A stretch of DNA of 64,000 nt from positions 1-64,000 of the forward strand of contig JAEWCQ010000023.1 of assembly GCA_023390555.1 (NCBI GenBank), given 5' to 3'. This DNA is from Bacillota bacterium. GTDB lineage: Bacteria > Bacillota > Clostridia > Lachnospirales > Lachnospiraceae. The notes under the pieces were generated by a model, which saw only the letters and a program-made list of their open reading frames with translations, was not told the DNA's origin and made no database searches. The translations under genes were made by a program, and so were the position numbers. Of the stretch, positions 8,420-18,030 are shown in pieces (position 1 is the first letter of the stretch; every line of letters begins with the position of its first letter).

Positions 8420-9583
8420 TTATTCCGGCGGATGACATACACCGCATGGCTCATATCCCTGCTCTTTCGCCTCTGACAGTGAAATTTCAATATCACTCTT
8501 ATCCAGATAGCTGCATCCCGCATTATGGTACTTTTTTCCGTTTTCTGTTACATGTACTACCACATCCCCGTTCTTCTCATCAGATACCTTAGCCTTACTA
8601 TCGAAATAAGAGCGTTCTGATGCAGTACTATCCGAAACAGCCTCTCCAGCCTGCCAGGTTTCTGTAGGCGAACAGTTCCAGCTTATATTTTTCCCGTCTG
8701 AAGTGGCAATCAATGTCCCCTGTTCATCCGTCCGAAACAGAGAAATATCCTTTTCACGCAGTTTCGTTAAAACATCCGCACTCGGATGTCCGTAACTGTT
8801 TTCGCCGACACTGATTACAGCATAAGTCGGATCAACTGCTGCCAGCATATCTTCCCCCGTTGACGTTTTACTTCCATGATGACCGATTTTATATACATCT
8901 GCGGACACATCAATCCCGGTTTCGAGAATGCTTTCCTCTTCCTTTTCTCCTGCATCTCCTTCAAAATAAAATTTATTTTGCCCGTACTGCAGAACAAGCG
9001 CTATGGAATTGTCATTGGATTCCGTTCCGATGGTTGATGGTCCCACAATTGTAAATACCGCATCGCCAAGCTGATATTGTTCACCAACCGCAGGTGCGGT
9101 TTTCTGGTAACCACGATAGCTGATGGCATCCAGCACATCCCGATACGTAGCGGTATCCTTCTGTTCATTTTCTAAAAATACAGCTTTACAGTCAAATTTT
9201 GTGATGATGACATCAAGCCCGCCGATATGGTCCGCATCCGGATGCGTTCCAATCACATAATCCAGATTCGACACCCCCTGTTTGCTTAGATATGACTGAA
9301 CCGCGGTTCCTTTATCGTTATTTCCCGCATCAATCAACATAAAATGGCCATCACATTCAATCAATGTTGCGTCTCCCTGCCCGACATCCAGATAATGAAT
9401 CTGCAGCTGTGATCCAGTCTCCGTGCTCTCTTCTGTAGAGATCAGTTCAACTGACTGAAGGTTATCCTGCGTATCCAATTCAGACAATTTCCCACAGGAT
9501 GTAAACAGCACTGCGGTTACAAAGACAATCGCAGAAATCCAACTCCATTTTGTTTTTCTTATTTTCCGAAATTTTTCTTTCAT
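8420..9583 (-). CDS. Metallo-beta-lactamase-fold lipoprotein (ComEC C-terminal-like hydrolase)
   Basis: A 387-residue exported protein. Residues 1-30 form a signal peptide ending FTSC, so it is probably a lipoprotein. Residues 60-300 match the ComEC/Rec2-type metallo-beta-lactamase domain: HYLDVGQGDA, the metal-binding THPDADHIGG motif, and KIGHHGSKTST. Secreted ComEC-like hydrolases are thought to cleave nucleic acids outside the membrane. The last 40 residues form a separate Cys/His module, KYHNAGCSYL...GYEPCGVCHP, which resembles the YHxxGC metal-binding tail found on several exported nucleases of Gram-positives. Monocistronic as far as can be seen. Confidence 0.8.
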   Translation of the reverse strand: MKEKFRKIRKTKWSWISAIVFVTAVLFTSCGKLSELDTQDNLQSVELISTEESTETGSQLQIHYLDVGQGDATLIECDGHFMLIDAGNNDKGTAVQSYLSKQGVSNLDYVIGTHPDADHIGGLDVIITKFDCKAVFLENEQKDTATYRDVLDAISYRGYQKTAPAVGEQYQLGDAVFTIVGPSTIGTESNDNSIALVLQYGQNKFYFEGDAGEKEEESILETGIDVSADVYKIGHHGSKTSTGEDMLAAVDPTYAVISVGENSYGHPSADVLTKLREKDISLFRTDEQGTLIATSDGKNISWNCSPTETWQAGEAVSDSTASERSYFDSKAKVSDEKNGDVVVHVTENGKKYHNAGCSYLDKSDIEISLSEAKEQGYEPCGVCHPPE

Positions 9584-9619
9584 AAAATACTCTCACTTCT
9601 ATTTCTTTTCGTTAAAAAT

Positions 9620-9652
9620 AGCGGAAACACCGCAAAATCAATGTTTTCCGCT
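9620..9652. terminator. Bidirectional terminator hairpin AGCGGAAA...TTTCCGCT
   Basis: AGCGGAAACA pairs with TGTTTTCCGCT; it is followed by TTTTTG on the plus strand and by ATTTTTAAC on the minus strand. It would end the small membrane-protein gene at 9699. A closely similar hairpin with a related loop is found at 60111-60143. Confidence 0.65.
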
Positions 9653-9698
9653 TTTTGCATCCGAATCTGCCCCAGCGCTGCCGTATCCATCCGGTAAA

Positions 9699-9869
9699 TC
9701 AGATTTCGTTTTCTTCCCTGCTCCTGTTATCAATTTCTCTGTGAGCCTCTATCATTCCATTTTTGACCGCCTTCTTTATCACCCAATAGACGAGAAACAA
9801 AAGGCATCCGGCTATTGCGATTATACCTAAGAGCCAGACCAACATAACGATCGATCCGATCACACTCAT
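9699..9869 (-). CDS. Small membrane protein, DUF6019-like (56 aa)
   Basis: A 56-residue frame with a strong ribosome site (GGGAGGG 5 nt before the ATG at 9869). Residues 3-30 form one membrane segment (start MSVIGSIVMLVWLL), followed by a conserved-looking VIKKAVKNGMIEAH segment and a charged tail. The K-A-V-K-N-G-(I/M)-x-E-A-H pattern is what I recall for DUF6019 proteins of Firmicutes. Function unknown. It lies between a terminator and the tail-operon lysis genes, so it is probably an independent chromosomal gene. Confidence 0.65.
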   Translation of the reverse strand: MSVIGSIVMLVWLLGIIAIAGCLLFLVYWVIKKAVKNGMIEAHREIDNRSREENEI

Positions 9870-9991
9870 GTAATCCCTCCCTGCAAAAACCTATTTTTCT
9901 TATCATAACATTCCAGACTATATTTCTCAATACAATCCTTCAGGGCTTGTATCAATACGAGCCGATACAGCTTTTCTGCATCGGCTCACCT

Positions 9992-10840
9992 TTAATTCAA
10001 TTTCAACTTCTGTCCGGCATAAATTTTATTTGGATTTGCAATGCCATTTAGAGCTACCAGACTACTTACGGTCGTATCATATTGCTTTGCAATTTTACTC
10101 AAGCTGTCTCCGGATTTGACTGTATACTCCGTTGTTCTTACAGTTTCCTGCGCAACACCGACACTTCGAATATCTCCGTCATTGCACCATCCCACGGCGA
10201 CTCCATTTCGATCCAGGCGGTAAGGATTCTGCACATCCGTACCGAGTACCTTGCCGATCTGGACATTTGATAACGTTTTGATAATGGCTTTATTGATCGA
10301 TTCTGTGGAGCTCGCATAATAAGATGATACCGTAACCGTTTCTCCTTTTTTATGTACACGAACAATTTCATTTTCGACTTCCGCTGCTTTTACTGATATC
10401 CCGGAAACACATGGCTTTCGAAATAGCGTGACCTCTGCTTCTCTGCGGTTTACAAGTCCCTGTATTTTTTTCCCGGCAGCATTACAGTACTGTGGTATTG
10501 CTTCTGCAATCTGATCTGCTGTTCTTCCGGTACACAGTTTTTTGAGATTACCCTGTCCAAGATTAAACGCAAAAGAAATCAATGCATCTCTCTGATTCAC
10601 ATTTAAACTATTAGTAACAGGTACATACGATGCATTGTCAACATAATCTGCAAATTTCTGACAATCCGACTTCAGAAAACATTCTGCCTGTGCCTGTGTA
10701 ATGCTCTGCCCGGTCAGAACGCCGGACGTGTAGCCATATCCGATTGTCCATGTACCGGCAACATCCTGGTATGATTCCAGCTTGCAGCCCTCAAATTTTT
10801 TAATCAGCTCTAATCCTGCGGTACCGATTGATTTTCCCAT
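9992..10840 (-). CDS. Endolysin: GH24 lysozyme with C-terminal LysM
   Basis: A 282-residue cell-wall hydrolase. Residues about 5-145 are a phage T4-type lysozyme (GH24): catalytic Glu in [15 protein letters not shown], the TIGYGYT strand and [15 protein letters not shown] linker with a basic middle region follows, then a LysM domain ([18 protein letters not shown]...[13 protein letters not shown]) at the very end. It cleaves peptidoglycan to release particles, with the holin encoded just upstream. The ATG at 10840 is chosen: GAGG lies about 10 nt ahead and it is separated by one base from the holin stop; a GTG 15 nt upstream is an alternative. Confidence 0.9.
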   Translation of the reverse strand: MGKSIGTAGLELIKKFEGCKLESYQDVAGTWTIGYGYTSGVLTGQSITQAQAECFLKSDCQKFADYVDNASYVPVTNSLNVNQRDALISFAFNLGQGNLKKLCTGRTADQIAEAIPQYCNAAGKKIQGLVNRREAEVTLFRKPCVSGISVKAAEVENEIVRVHKKGETVTVSSYYASSTESINKAIIKTLSNVQIGKVLGTDVQNPYRLDRNGVAVGWCNDGDIRSVGVAQETVRTTEYTVKSGDSLSKIAKQYDTTVSSLVALNGIANPNKIYAGQKLKLN

Positions 10841-10841
10841 G

Positions 10842-11159
10842 CTATTTGTCCTCACTTTCCGTTATGCCAAACTGTCTGATTGCCTGCACCACTTTATCAT
10901 AACCGACCATAGAACAAAGCCAGGATAAAAATATCAGTGCAATCAGATAAAGAATTTCCTGTCCTGTCACACCCGCTCTTATAAAAATTTCATAGCCAAT
11001 ACCAACGCAAAAACTTAAAACAATCGCCGTCATTCCAGCCAGCAGGTTGGAATGATAACTCCTTCCGCTTTCGTTCAGCAGCTTTTTTATTCCCTCTACC
11101 GTCAAGACGGTCAATGCCGATACAAGTAACAGCAATGTCAAAAACATCTGTAAATTCAT
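10842..11159 (-). CDS. Phage holin (105 aa, three membrane segments)
   Basis: A short protein with hydrophobic stretches at about residues 5-22, 38-58 and 68-88 and a charged C-terminus (ITESEDK). Size, topology and position directly before the endolysin fit a class I-type phage holin that permeabilises the membrane so the lysozyme can reach the wall. Ribosome site GAGGTGA is well placed. Confidence 0.8.
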   Translation of the reverse strand: MNLQMFLTLLLLVSALTVLTVEGIKKLLNESGRSYHSNLLAGMTAIVLSFCVGIGYEIFIRAGVTGQEILYLIALIFLSWLCSMVGYDKVVQAIRQFGITESEDK

Positions 11160-11199
11160 ACGATCACCTCACTTTCTGAACTCACATAAAATCATTTTT

Positions 11200-11532
11200 T
11201 TAAATATAATTTGCTAAAATAACAATTAGCGCCGTCACCATAGATCCTGCTGCAGTGCTGATTATTGCAGTCACCGCACTGCGCTTGTACACCTTGTAAT
11301 CATCTGCCGGGGAACGCTCGATTGCGTCCACCCGGTTATCCATTTTATCCATTTTTTTATTAAGTGTACCAACTGTCTCATTGGTATGCTTGACCTCTTC
11401 GACAAGCTGTATCATAGTGTTTGACATAGCATGTATCTCATTTACAATAGGCTCTAGTTCATCCAGCCGATGAGAATTTGACTTTGCGCGTTCCTCCACC
11501 CTGATAAGTCTTTCTGTATATTCATTTTCCAT
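11200..11532 (-). CDS. XhlA-like lysis accessory protein
   Basis: 110 residues: an N-terminal coiled coil (residues 1-75, heptads in IVNEIHAMSNTMIQLVEEV and later KKMDKMDNRVDAIE) and one C-terminal membrane segment (about 86-108). This matches the haemolysin XhlA family from PBSX-like phages, which works with the holin in host lysis. It is the first of three lysis genes after the tail fibre. Good GGAAGGTGA ribosome site. Confidence 0.75.
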   Translation of the reverse strand: MENEYTERLIRVEERAKSNSHRLDELEPIVNEIHAMSNTMIQLVEEVKHTNETVGTLNKKMDKMDNRVDAIERSPADDYKVYKRSAVTAIISTAAGSMVTALIVILANYI

Positions 11533-11599
11533 AAATCACCTTCCATGAAACGAGCATTATGCAAGCCTATATAACAGTCATTATTTCACATCATTTAAA

Positions 11600-12757
11600 T
11601 TACTCATATGGATACTCGAATGAAGTATACTTTGCAGCAGTATTACTAGCTGTAAACGAATATCCTCCCGTTGAACCTGCTGAATTCAAAATTCCAACAA
11701 ACATTTCTGTTGAATTTCCAATAAAAAAATTGTGTGCCCATTTATTTACTTTTAAAGGAAACCCATTTACTACAACTGCACCAGTAGTTATTGGCTGAAT
11801 AGAAAGTGATACATAAGCTACACCGTTCTTTTTTATGACTGTTCCAGCTAATGTACAATTGGTTGGTACGAGTGATGAGAAAACATTTACAGATGTGTTG
11901 CCGCCATCATGCCATGCATTCCATGAACCACCAGATTTTATTCTTTCATAGATAATTAAGTTTGGCGCAAATGCTATTACTTTCTGATATGAATAATTGG
12001 TATTAGAGGCAGAATTATGATGATATACAAACCAAGCATATGCCGCATTGGGAGATCCAACCGCTCCTACATCAGCTACATAGCAACCAGATATGGCTAT
12101 TGAATTTAAGTCTGTTATCACTTTAGTTCCATATGGATTATCAGGATAAAACATATTTGCAATTTCAGGCACTAAAGAGAATCTCGAATTTAGTGTATTA
12201 ATTGCGCCTGTTACGCTTCCACTCCCGATTGCGGATATATCTGTGCTGCCAAGGCTATCAGCCAGATCTTTTATTGATTTCTGTACTGTAAATAGTGCAT
12301 CTACCCCTTCAATGTTAATTCCATTCAACCGCACACGGTACAGTGGAAAATCATCCGTCGTGTCCCCACTTAAAATATTTCCTGTTATATATTCCGGATC
12401 AACTGCCGTATCACCGGATGTTCCCTTAATTACCACAACGGAAGCTGTCTCTATTTCGGTTTCTGTATTTTTCTCGTAGCGGATCACAATCAGGTCGTTT
12501 CGTTTCACCGACTGCAATCCATTCTCAATCGTACATTCCTCATAATCATTCACTGCTATGTTCACATGTCTGCCCTGGTTCAGCAGATCCCCGTCTTTGA
12601 TTTTCACGAGATTATTCGATATTACCTCGTAAGCGAACTGACTGCCGCGGTTTAATACATAGCGGCCTGTACCCACAATCCCGGCATGCAGGGAACCGGC
12701 ATCCGCCGATGTCACATGATCTCCTGTTCCGCGTCCTGTCACTAAATGTATACTCAT
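11600..12757 (-). CDS. Tail fibre / receptor-binding protein of the tail module
   Basis: About 385 residues. The N-terminal 110 residues (HLVTGRGTGDHVTSADAGSL and the following beta strands) resemble the baseplate-attachment domain seen at the start of many Firmicutes siphophage receptor-binding proteins. A short helical region at about 165-190 follows, then a beta-rich C-terminal half that is likely to bind the cell surface. It is the last structural gene before the lysis cassette, the usual place for the host-recognition protein. The ATG at 12757 has GGAGAG 8 nt upstream and lies 3 codons inside a GTG alternative. Confidence 0.7.
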   Translation of the reverse strand: MSIHLVTGRGTGDHVTSADAGSLHAGIVGTGRYVLNRGSQFAYEVISNNLVKIKDGDLLNQGRHVNIAVNDYEECTIENGLQSVKRNDLIVIRYEKNTETEIETASVVVIKGTSGDTAVDPEYITGNILSGDTTDDFPLYRVRLNGINIEGVDALFTVQKSIKDLADSLGSTDISAIGSGSVTGAINTLNSRFSLVPEIANMFYPDNPYGTKVITDLNSIAISGCYVADVGAVGSPNAAYAWFVYHHNSASNTNYSYQKVIAFAPNLIIYERIKSGGSWNAWHDGGNTSVNVFSSLVPTNCTLAGTVIKKNGVAYVSLSIQPITTGAVVVNGFPLKVNKWAHNFFIGNSTEMFVGILNSAGSTGGYSFTASNTAAKYTSFEYPYE

Positions 12758-12762
12758 ATGTA

Positions 12763-14571
12763 TCACTCTCCTATCTCATACTCTATGGTTTCTGTGTTCT
12801 CACTTATTTTGACAATTTTCTTTGTAATCGGCTGCCATACCATGATGCCGGATATCGTTTCATTTGCGCCCACCACATCATTGATGTCGTATTCCATATC
12901 CGGATTCAGTTCAATTGATATCTTATCGCAATCGTACGAGTCCTTGAGCTGTTCGATTCCGCCTTCCACCAGATCGGCGTAGCTGTCAATATACCTCTCG
13001 TAATAGCTGTCCGTTAAAAATTCCGGTATCAATGTTTCTGATGACTTCGTATAGTATGTACCGGAAGACCACGTTGGAACAGACTGAACTCCCTTCGTAT
13101 AATAGGTTGTCTTTACCCAGGCCGGCTCTGAAACAGTTTTCACGTACGTGTAATAAAAGTTCTTTACCCATTTCGGAGCAACCGATTCACTTTCCTTAGT
13201 AAAATAGCGCTTCGCCTTCCACGCAGGGGCCTTATCACCGCTGACAGCCGTATAACCGTTTCCGGCTTTGCCTTTCTTATAATAATTTTTATAATTTCCC
13301 GACCAGTCGCTGGGCTTCATGGTCTGCGGCACATACTTATATTTTGTGTTTCCTGAAACTCTTCTGTATTCAGCGGTAACCCCGTCACTATAATAATAGT
13401 AATAATTTCCGTAACTTTTTCCCCAGTCCGAAGGTTTTTTTTGCTGCTTCCGATATGATTCCAATGTGACTCCGGCTACGGCTGCATAAGCAGAACTGGA
13501 TTTTGTAAAATAACTTCCATAATTTGTAGACCAATCGGAAGGTTTGACCGTCTGCACGGTGTATATCGTTGTGGACAATTTCGACACCGGCTCGTAAGTC
13601 TCATCCGATAAAGAATAGTAATCCGTATAGTTTGTATTCCAGTCATTCGGCTGCTGTACCTGCAGGGTATAAACATCTTCCGTTGTACTTTCCAGATTTT
13701 CAAACTCATCATTTTCATTCTGCTGAAAGTAGTCTCCATATGTATGAAGCCAATCTTCCGGTTCCTTTTCCAGTAAGATGTAATTATACGTATCCTCCGC
13801 ATTTGCATTCTCGTATAGTTCTGTGACTTCACGTTCACTGGTCAAAAGCCGCTGTGAGGTATCCAGAATATAGTCCTCATTTTTTACTGGATTATCTGCT
13901 TTTGTGTAGGTTTGCAGTCCCCCGTTTTCATCTGTAAAAAGATGTATGACATGGCGGTCTTTTAAATCTCCTTTGCCAAGGCAGATGAGATGATTCACCG
14001 GGCGGTAATTTTTTGTGATCCGAAATGCAAGCTGTGAAGAATCCCATTCCTCATCCTGACTGAAATCCACATAAGGAACTGCCGATAACATGACATAACC
14101 TTTTAAAAACGAGACCTTTAACTTTCCCCCGAATTCATACAGCATGTTTCGAAGTACCGTATATGCGGACCCATATCTTACCGGATAATTTATAACCTCA
14201 ATTCCGGAATCCGCTGTTGAAACGGAGAACAAGTCTGTCAGACCAATCCGCGCAATCAATTCTGTTATGATTGTATTTGCTTCCCCGGAAAGAATCAGAT
14301 AATCTTCTCCTTCTTCCGGTTCCAATATTTTTTTCTCCAGGACACCGTGCCAGGTCCGCCCGCCGTATGTAATCGTTTTTGCCTCGGTGTTTGGGCTGAT
14401 CGTATCGATGATCCCCCCGTATTCCGTATCCTCCACATAAAGCATATAACCCGCCTCACAACAATGATCTTCCAGATCTATTTTGCAGGTAAAGTCATTT
14501 TCATCGGAACCAAACGCCAGATCGAAATCATAATTATGTAAAATGCCGATGTCTATTTTTTTATCTGACAT
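12763..14571 (-). CDS. Tail-tip protein (siphovirus Gp37-like) with inserted W/Y-rich repeats
   Basis: About 600 residues. Residues 1-255 resemble siphovirus Gp37-like/Tal tail-tip proteins (TYGGRTWHGVLEKKI and the later VNHLICLGKG strands), and the last 60 residues return to that fold (ISIELNPDMEYDINDVVG). Between them, about residues 265-530, is a run of repeats with the core P-x-D-W-x-x-x-Y-x-x-Y-(Y/F), at least five copies, followed by shorter copies of P-x-W-x-x-x-x-Y-Y-T-K. The insert is probably exposed and may bind glycans. An ATG at 14571 is preferred over an upstream TTG; the ribosome site is weak. Confidence 0.7.
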   Translation of the reverse strand: MSDKKIDIGILHNYDFDLAFGSDENDFTCKIDLEDHCCEAGYMLYVEDTEYGGIIDTISPNTEAKTITYGGRTWHGVLEKKILEPEEGEDYLILSGEANTIITELIARIGLTDLFSVSTADSGIEVINYPVRYGSAYTVLRNMLYEFGGKLKVSFLKGYVMLSAVPYVDFSQDEEWDSSQLAFRITKNYRPVNHLICLGKGDLKDRHVIHLFTDENGGLQTYTKADNPVKNEDYILDTSQRLLTSEREVTELYENANAEDTYNYILLEKEPEDWLHTYGDYFQQNENDEFENLESTTEDVYTLQVQQPNDWNTNYTDYYSLSDETYEPVSKLSTTIYTVQTVKPSDWSTNYGSYFTKSSSAYAAVAGVTLESYRKQQKKPSDWGKSYGNYYYYYSDGVTAEYRRVSGNTKYKYVPQTMKPSDWSGNYKNYYKKGKAGNGYTAVSGDKAPAWKAKRYFTKESESVAPKWVKNFYYTYVKTVSEPAWVKTTYYTKGVQSVPTWSSGTYYTKSSETLIPEFLTDSYYERYIDSYADLVEGGIEQLKDSYDCDKISIELNPDMEYDINDVVGANETISGIMVWQPITKKIVKISENTETIEYEIGE

Positions 14572-14576
14572 ATAAA

Positions 14577-15398
14577 TCAAATCCAAATCGGCTCACTCCT
14601 TTCGGACAGCAGTGTCACATCAAATCCGAACAGTCCGCTCCATGTAACGGCGCAATTCCCGGATGGAATCTTTTTAAAAATATAGGAGTCCCGATTTCTG
14701 AGATTAAACTGATTGACTGTTTCTCCGTTTGTTTTCACCTTGTAGATTTTCTTGGAGATGGAATTTACAACCAGATATTCACCCGTTTCGAGCGAACAAT
14801 CAACCCCATATATATGACCACCGATCGCAACGGTGGGATTGAGACAGGAGCCGTACAGGATCATTTCAAAATCACTTGCAGCATAACTCTCATTATTCAT
14901 TTTTCGCCCAACTGTACTGCCGGCAAAATTAAACGGATACTGAAACGGATAATTCAGCCCGTCATCCCCGGAAGACAGCTCCGGACGAAACAGACTTTTT
15001 GTTTCTGTAATCCAGGAACCCTTCTCTGTCACAAGTGTAAATGTAACAAGCAATACTTTTGCATTCCTTTTCCAATTTTCTTTTTCACTTTTTGTGATAT
15101 AACAGGAAATATAGGAATTATTTACATAAAGCCTTCCGGGTGCCAGATTCACAATATCCTTTTCTACTGCTTCCAGCAAAGAGGCTGCCGCCTGCTCATA
15201 ATTTGCGTCATTTGTGACCGCAATTGAAAGCTTCTTTTTGACCATATTGCGATAAAATCCCGTAATGACCGGATTCACTTCATTTTTTGTGTCGTAACTC
15301 CACTCATAATCAAATAAATCCGTATCCGTGAGCATTTTATAGGGTACACGGTCCAGATAAATTTTCTTTCCTTCACTGTTTCTATAATAAATACTCAT
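14577..15398 (-). CDS. Distal tail protein (Dit-like)
   Basis: 273 residues, beta-rich, encoded between the tape measure and the Tal-like tip protein, which is the conserved place of Dit in siphophages. Features include the N-terminal IYYRNSEGKKIYLDRVPY strand pair and a C-terminal galectin-like half. Dit forms the hub linking tube to tip. The start overlaps the tape-measure stop as TAATG, so translation is coupled. Confidence 0.65.
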   Translation of the reverse strand: MSIYYRNSEGKKIYLDRVPYKMLTDTDLFDYEWSYDTKNEVNPVITGFYRNMVKKKLSIAVTNDANYEQAAASLLEAVEKDIVNLAPGRLYVNNSYISCYITKSEKENWKRNAKVLLVTFTLVTEKGSWITETKSLFRPELSSGDDGLNYPFQYPFNFAGSTVGRKMNNESYAASDFEMILYGSCLNPTVAIGGHIYGVDCSLETGEYLVVNSISKKIYKVKTNGETVNQFNLRNRDSYIFKKIPSGNCAVTWSGLFGFDVTLLSERSEPIWI

Positions 15399-17458
15399 TA
15401 AGCTGTCACCACCCCTCTTATAACTCTTCCCAGTTCCCTGCTGTTCACATCAATTTTTAGTCCCGCCCGCTCAAATGCATCCACCGTTGCTGAGCCGAAC
15501 TTCTCATAGTTAAATCCGTTTGAGGAACCGGATGCCGAAGAAAGCCCTGCCGCATAATTCATTTTCATGGTCAGCGAATTCTCTTTCATCGACTGTGTTA
15601 GTGTGTCGTAAGGATCATAGTCCTCAAACGGCTCTTCAAATCCTTCCACACACATTTTTCCAATCCAGGCAAATTTTCTGGATGGGGAATGAATACCGAA
15701 TATTCCTTTCACAGTACTCAGAATGTCATTTCCAAGATCTTTTATTTTATCCTTAAGCCACGCTATTCCATTGTTGATTCCATTCCACAGTCCCGATATC
15801 AGCTGACCGCCTATATTTACAAATGTATCCGGAAGTGACTTTATCGTATTGGTGATATTGCTTATTAAGTTTACTATCGCTGATTTACCTTTATCGACCA
15901 GATTCTGTTCCCAATCGCTTACTTTTTGTATGGTATTAAGCAACCAAGTCCATATCACCCCCGGTAAATCACTAATCCAGGTCCCAATATTACTGACCAG
16001 CGTTGGAATGGTACTCGTACAGAATGTTACAATTCCATTCCATGCATTTATAAAAAACGATGAAATACTATTCCAAAGTTCTATACAAAAGTTACGAAAA
16101 CCTTCATTCGTATTCCACAAATAGAGAAAAGCCGCTACCAGAGCCACAACCAGACCTATTATAATACCTAGCGGATTAAGACTTAGCTCCCCATTTAATA
16201 ATTTTGTTGCTACAGTCAATACATCTTGTGCAGTGCTCAACGCAGCTGAAGCCGCTGTAGTCAATGACACTACCGCCTGATACGCAGCAAACGCCGCTAC
16301 CAACGGAAGGACAATCGCCAGTACCGTGTCTAAATTTTCAACCAGAAACTGTAAGAAATCCGTAATTGGTGAAAGCCCGGGAATCATATCACCGATTCCT
16401 CCCAGTACCGTATCTGCAATTCCCTGAATGGAAGTTATTATCAGTGGAAGGTTTTCGATGAAGCCCTGTGCCAGCTGTGAAATAATCTCCCCTGCCAGAC
16501 TGAAAATCTGGGGCGCAAACTCTGCCGCATTTTCTGCAATTCCAGCGATAATATTTCCTGTCGCATCAATTAATCCCTGTACTCCATTTTGCTCAAATCC
16601 CGTCTGAAGTTCTCCGATTGAATCAATTGCAGCCGGCAGCAGCTCCCCTACCAGACTGTCCGAGATTGGCTGCACGACTTCACCGAGAAGAGAATTTGCA
16701 CTGTCCTTTAATGTTTTTACCTGCCCGTCAAAGGTCTCTCCCTGTTTTTCCATTGAATCAAAATACTTACCGCCTTCCGATGTGGATCGTTGGAGTGACG
16801 ACGTTATCTCATCCACGGAAAATGTTCCGTTGCCGATTCGCTCTGTTAAACTCTCCATGGATTCCCCGGTGGCTTCCGAGATTTCCTGCAAAGGATTGAA
16901 ACCGGCAGTAATCATCTGATCAATACCGTCCTGTGATACCTTCCCTGCCATGGTCATTTCTCCATAGGCAGTTGTAATGTCACTTAACTTATCCGCATTT
17001 CCCTGTGTCACATCTCCAAGCATCTGGACCCTGTCTATCGCCTCGTCTGCCGTAAGCCCATAATTCATGAGCGATTGCGTCGTATCGACCAGACCGCTCA
17101 GCTCCAGCGGCGAGTTTGAGGCAATATTTTTTAACTGATCCACCATATCAGCCGCTTTTTCGGCACTTCCTGTCATAATGCCAAAGGACGTCTCGTAATT
17201 TTCGATTGTGGCATTATAATTGATTCCAGCTTCCACTCCGCTTTTTAATCCGTCCGTCAGCGTGGATAATCCTTTTTTTACACTCTCTAATGATTTTGAT
17301 ACCGTTTCGCTCGCTTTTGATGTCTTTTTTTCTGTCTCAGCCGCGGCCTCTGATACCTTATCCCCTACTGCTTTTGCTTCCTGCTTGATCTGCGTAAATT
17401 CTTGTGTTACCTGTGTGATGTCTACCTGTATATTTACATTCACCTGGTCATCTGCCAT
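15398..17458 (-). CDS. Tape measure protein (about 686 aa)
   Basis: The longest gene of the operon. Residues 1-70 are Lys/Glu/Ala-rich coiled coil; 70-270 contain the tape-measure N-terminal domain (IENYETSFGIMTGSAEKA, TTAYGEMTMAGKVSQ, ITAGFNPLQEISEATG); 300-470 are hydrophobic with several membrane-like helices; the C-terminus has the common GIHSPSRKFAWIGKM motif. The protein sets tail length; at roughly 0.15 nm per residue a tail near 100 nm is predicted. Its presence means a long non-contractile tail. The ATG at 17458 with AAGGGTGG upstream is preferred over an upstream TTG. Confidence 0.9.
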   Translation of the reverse strand: MADDQVNVNIQVDITQVTQEFTQIKQEAKAVGDKVSEAAAETEKKTSKASETVSKSLESVKKGLSTLTDGLKSGVEAGINYNATIENYETSFGIMTGSAEKAADMVDQLKNIASNSPLELSGLVDTTQSLMNYGLTADEAIDRVQMLGDVTQGNADKLSDITTAYGEMTMAGKVSQDGIDQMITAGFNPLQEISEATGESMESLTERIGNGTFSVDEITSSLQRSTSEGGKYFDSMEKQGETFDGQVKTLKDSANSLLGEVVQPISDSLVGELLPAAIDSIGELQTGFEQNGVQGLIDATGNIIAGIAENAAEFAPQIFSLAGEIISQLAQGFIENLPLIITSIQGIADTVLGGIGDMIPGLSPITDFLQFLVENLDTVLAIVLPLVAAFAAYQAVVSLTTAASAALSTAQDVLTVATKLLNGELSLNPLGIIIGLVVALVAAFLYLWNTNEGFRNFCIELWNSISSFFINAWNGIVTFCTSTIPTLVSNIGTWISDLPGVIWTWLLNTIQKVSDWEQNLVDKGKSAIVNLISNITNTIKSLPDTFVNIGGQLISGLWNGINNGIAWLKDKIKDLGNDILSTVKGIFGIHSPSRKFAWIGKMCVEGFEEPFEDYDPYDTLTQSMKENSLTMKMNYAAGLSSASGSSNGFNYEKFGSATVDAFERAGLKIDVNSRELGRVIRGVVTA

Positions 17459-17475
17459 AGCACCCACCCTTTCTT

Positions 17476-18030
17476 TCAACCGAAAAAGTCGTCAAAACGA
17501 TCTTCGGCTTCTTTTTGTTCCTCTGTCTCGATTTCCGGAAGTGACCATGCTTCCTTTAATCTACGATATATTTCTTCCTGGCTCTTTATTTTTTCGCCGG
17601 TATAGGAACGATGTCCCATAATCTCATATAGCCTCGTTTCTTCGCACAGACCATTCAAAAGTGCTTTGAATTTATGCCAGTGCAGCTCCTTTATTTCCAG
17701 CAAATCAATCCCATACTGCTGATAGAATGCAGCGTAGATATAATCAGAATCAATCTCATAATCCAGAATCCGTTCACTGGAAGGTTCCCCTCTGGGAATT
17801 TGATTCTTCGGGTAGGCAAATTCAAAAACAGGGGCATAATCCTCAATGGAATGAAATACCGGCAGCTCATTTTTAAACAGATAGGAAATATCCAGTTCTC
17901 CTTTTTTATCCCATTTTTCATAGGCGTTCACGAACCGCATCCATATCGAAAAATCCGTATATACAGAGAAGGCTTTACCGCCAACCAAAACGGTATTGGG
18001 TAAAGCCTTTCTGCTGATTAAATCAATCAT
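17476..18030 (-). CDS. Gp15-type tail assembly protein
   Basis: 184 residues resembling the bacteriophage Gp15 family: ISRKALPNTVLVGGKAFSVY followed by W-M-R-F and a helical remainder including LHWHKFKALLNGL. It lies between the chaperone-like gene and the tape measure, where the second tail assembly chaperone is normally encoded. Its start overlaps the stop of the upstream gene by a few bases, suggesting coupled translation rather than a programmed frameshift. Confidence 0.7.
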   Translation of the reverse strand: MIDLISRKALPNTVLVGGKAFSVYTDFSIWMRFVNAYEKWDKKGELDISYLFKNELPVFHSIEDYAPVFEFAYPKNQIPRGEPSSERILDYEIDSDYIYAAFYQQYGIDLLEIKELHWHKFKALLNGLCEETRLYEIMGHRSYTGEKIKSQEEIYRRLKEAWSLPEIETEEQKEAEDRFDDFFG

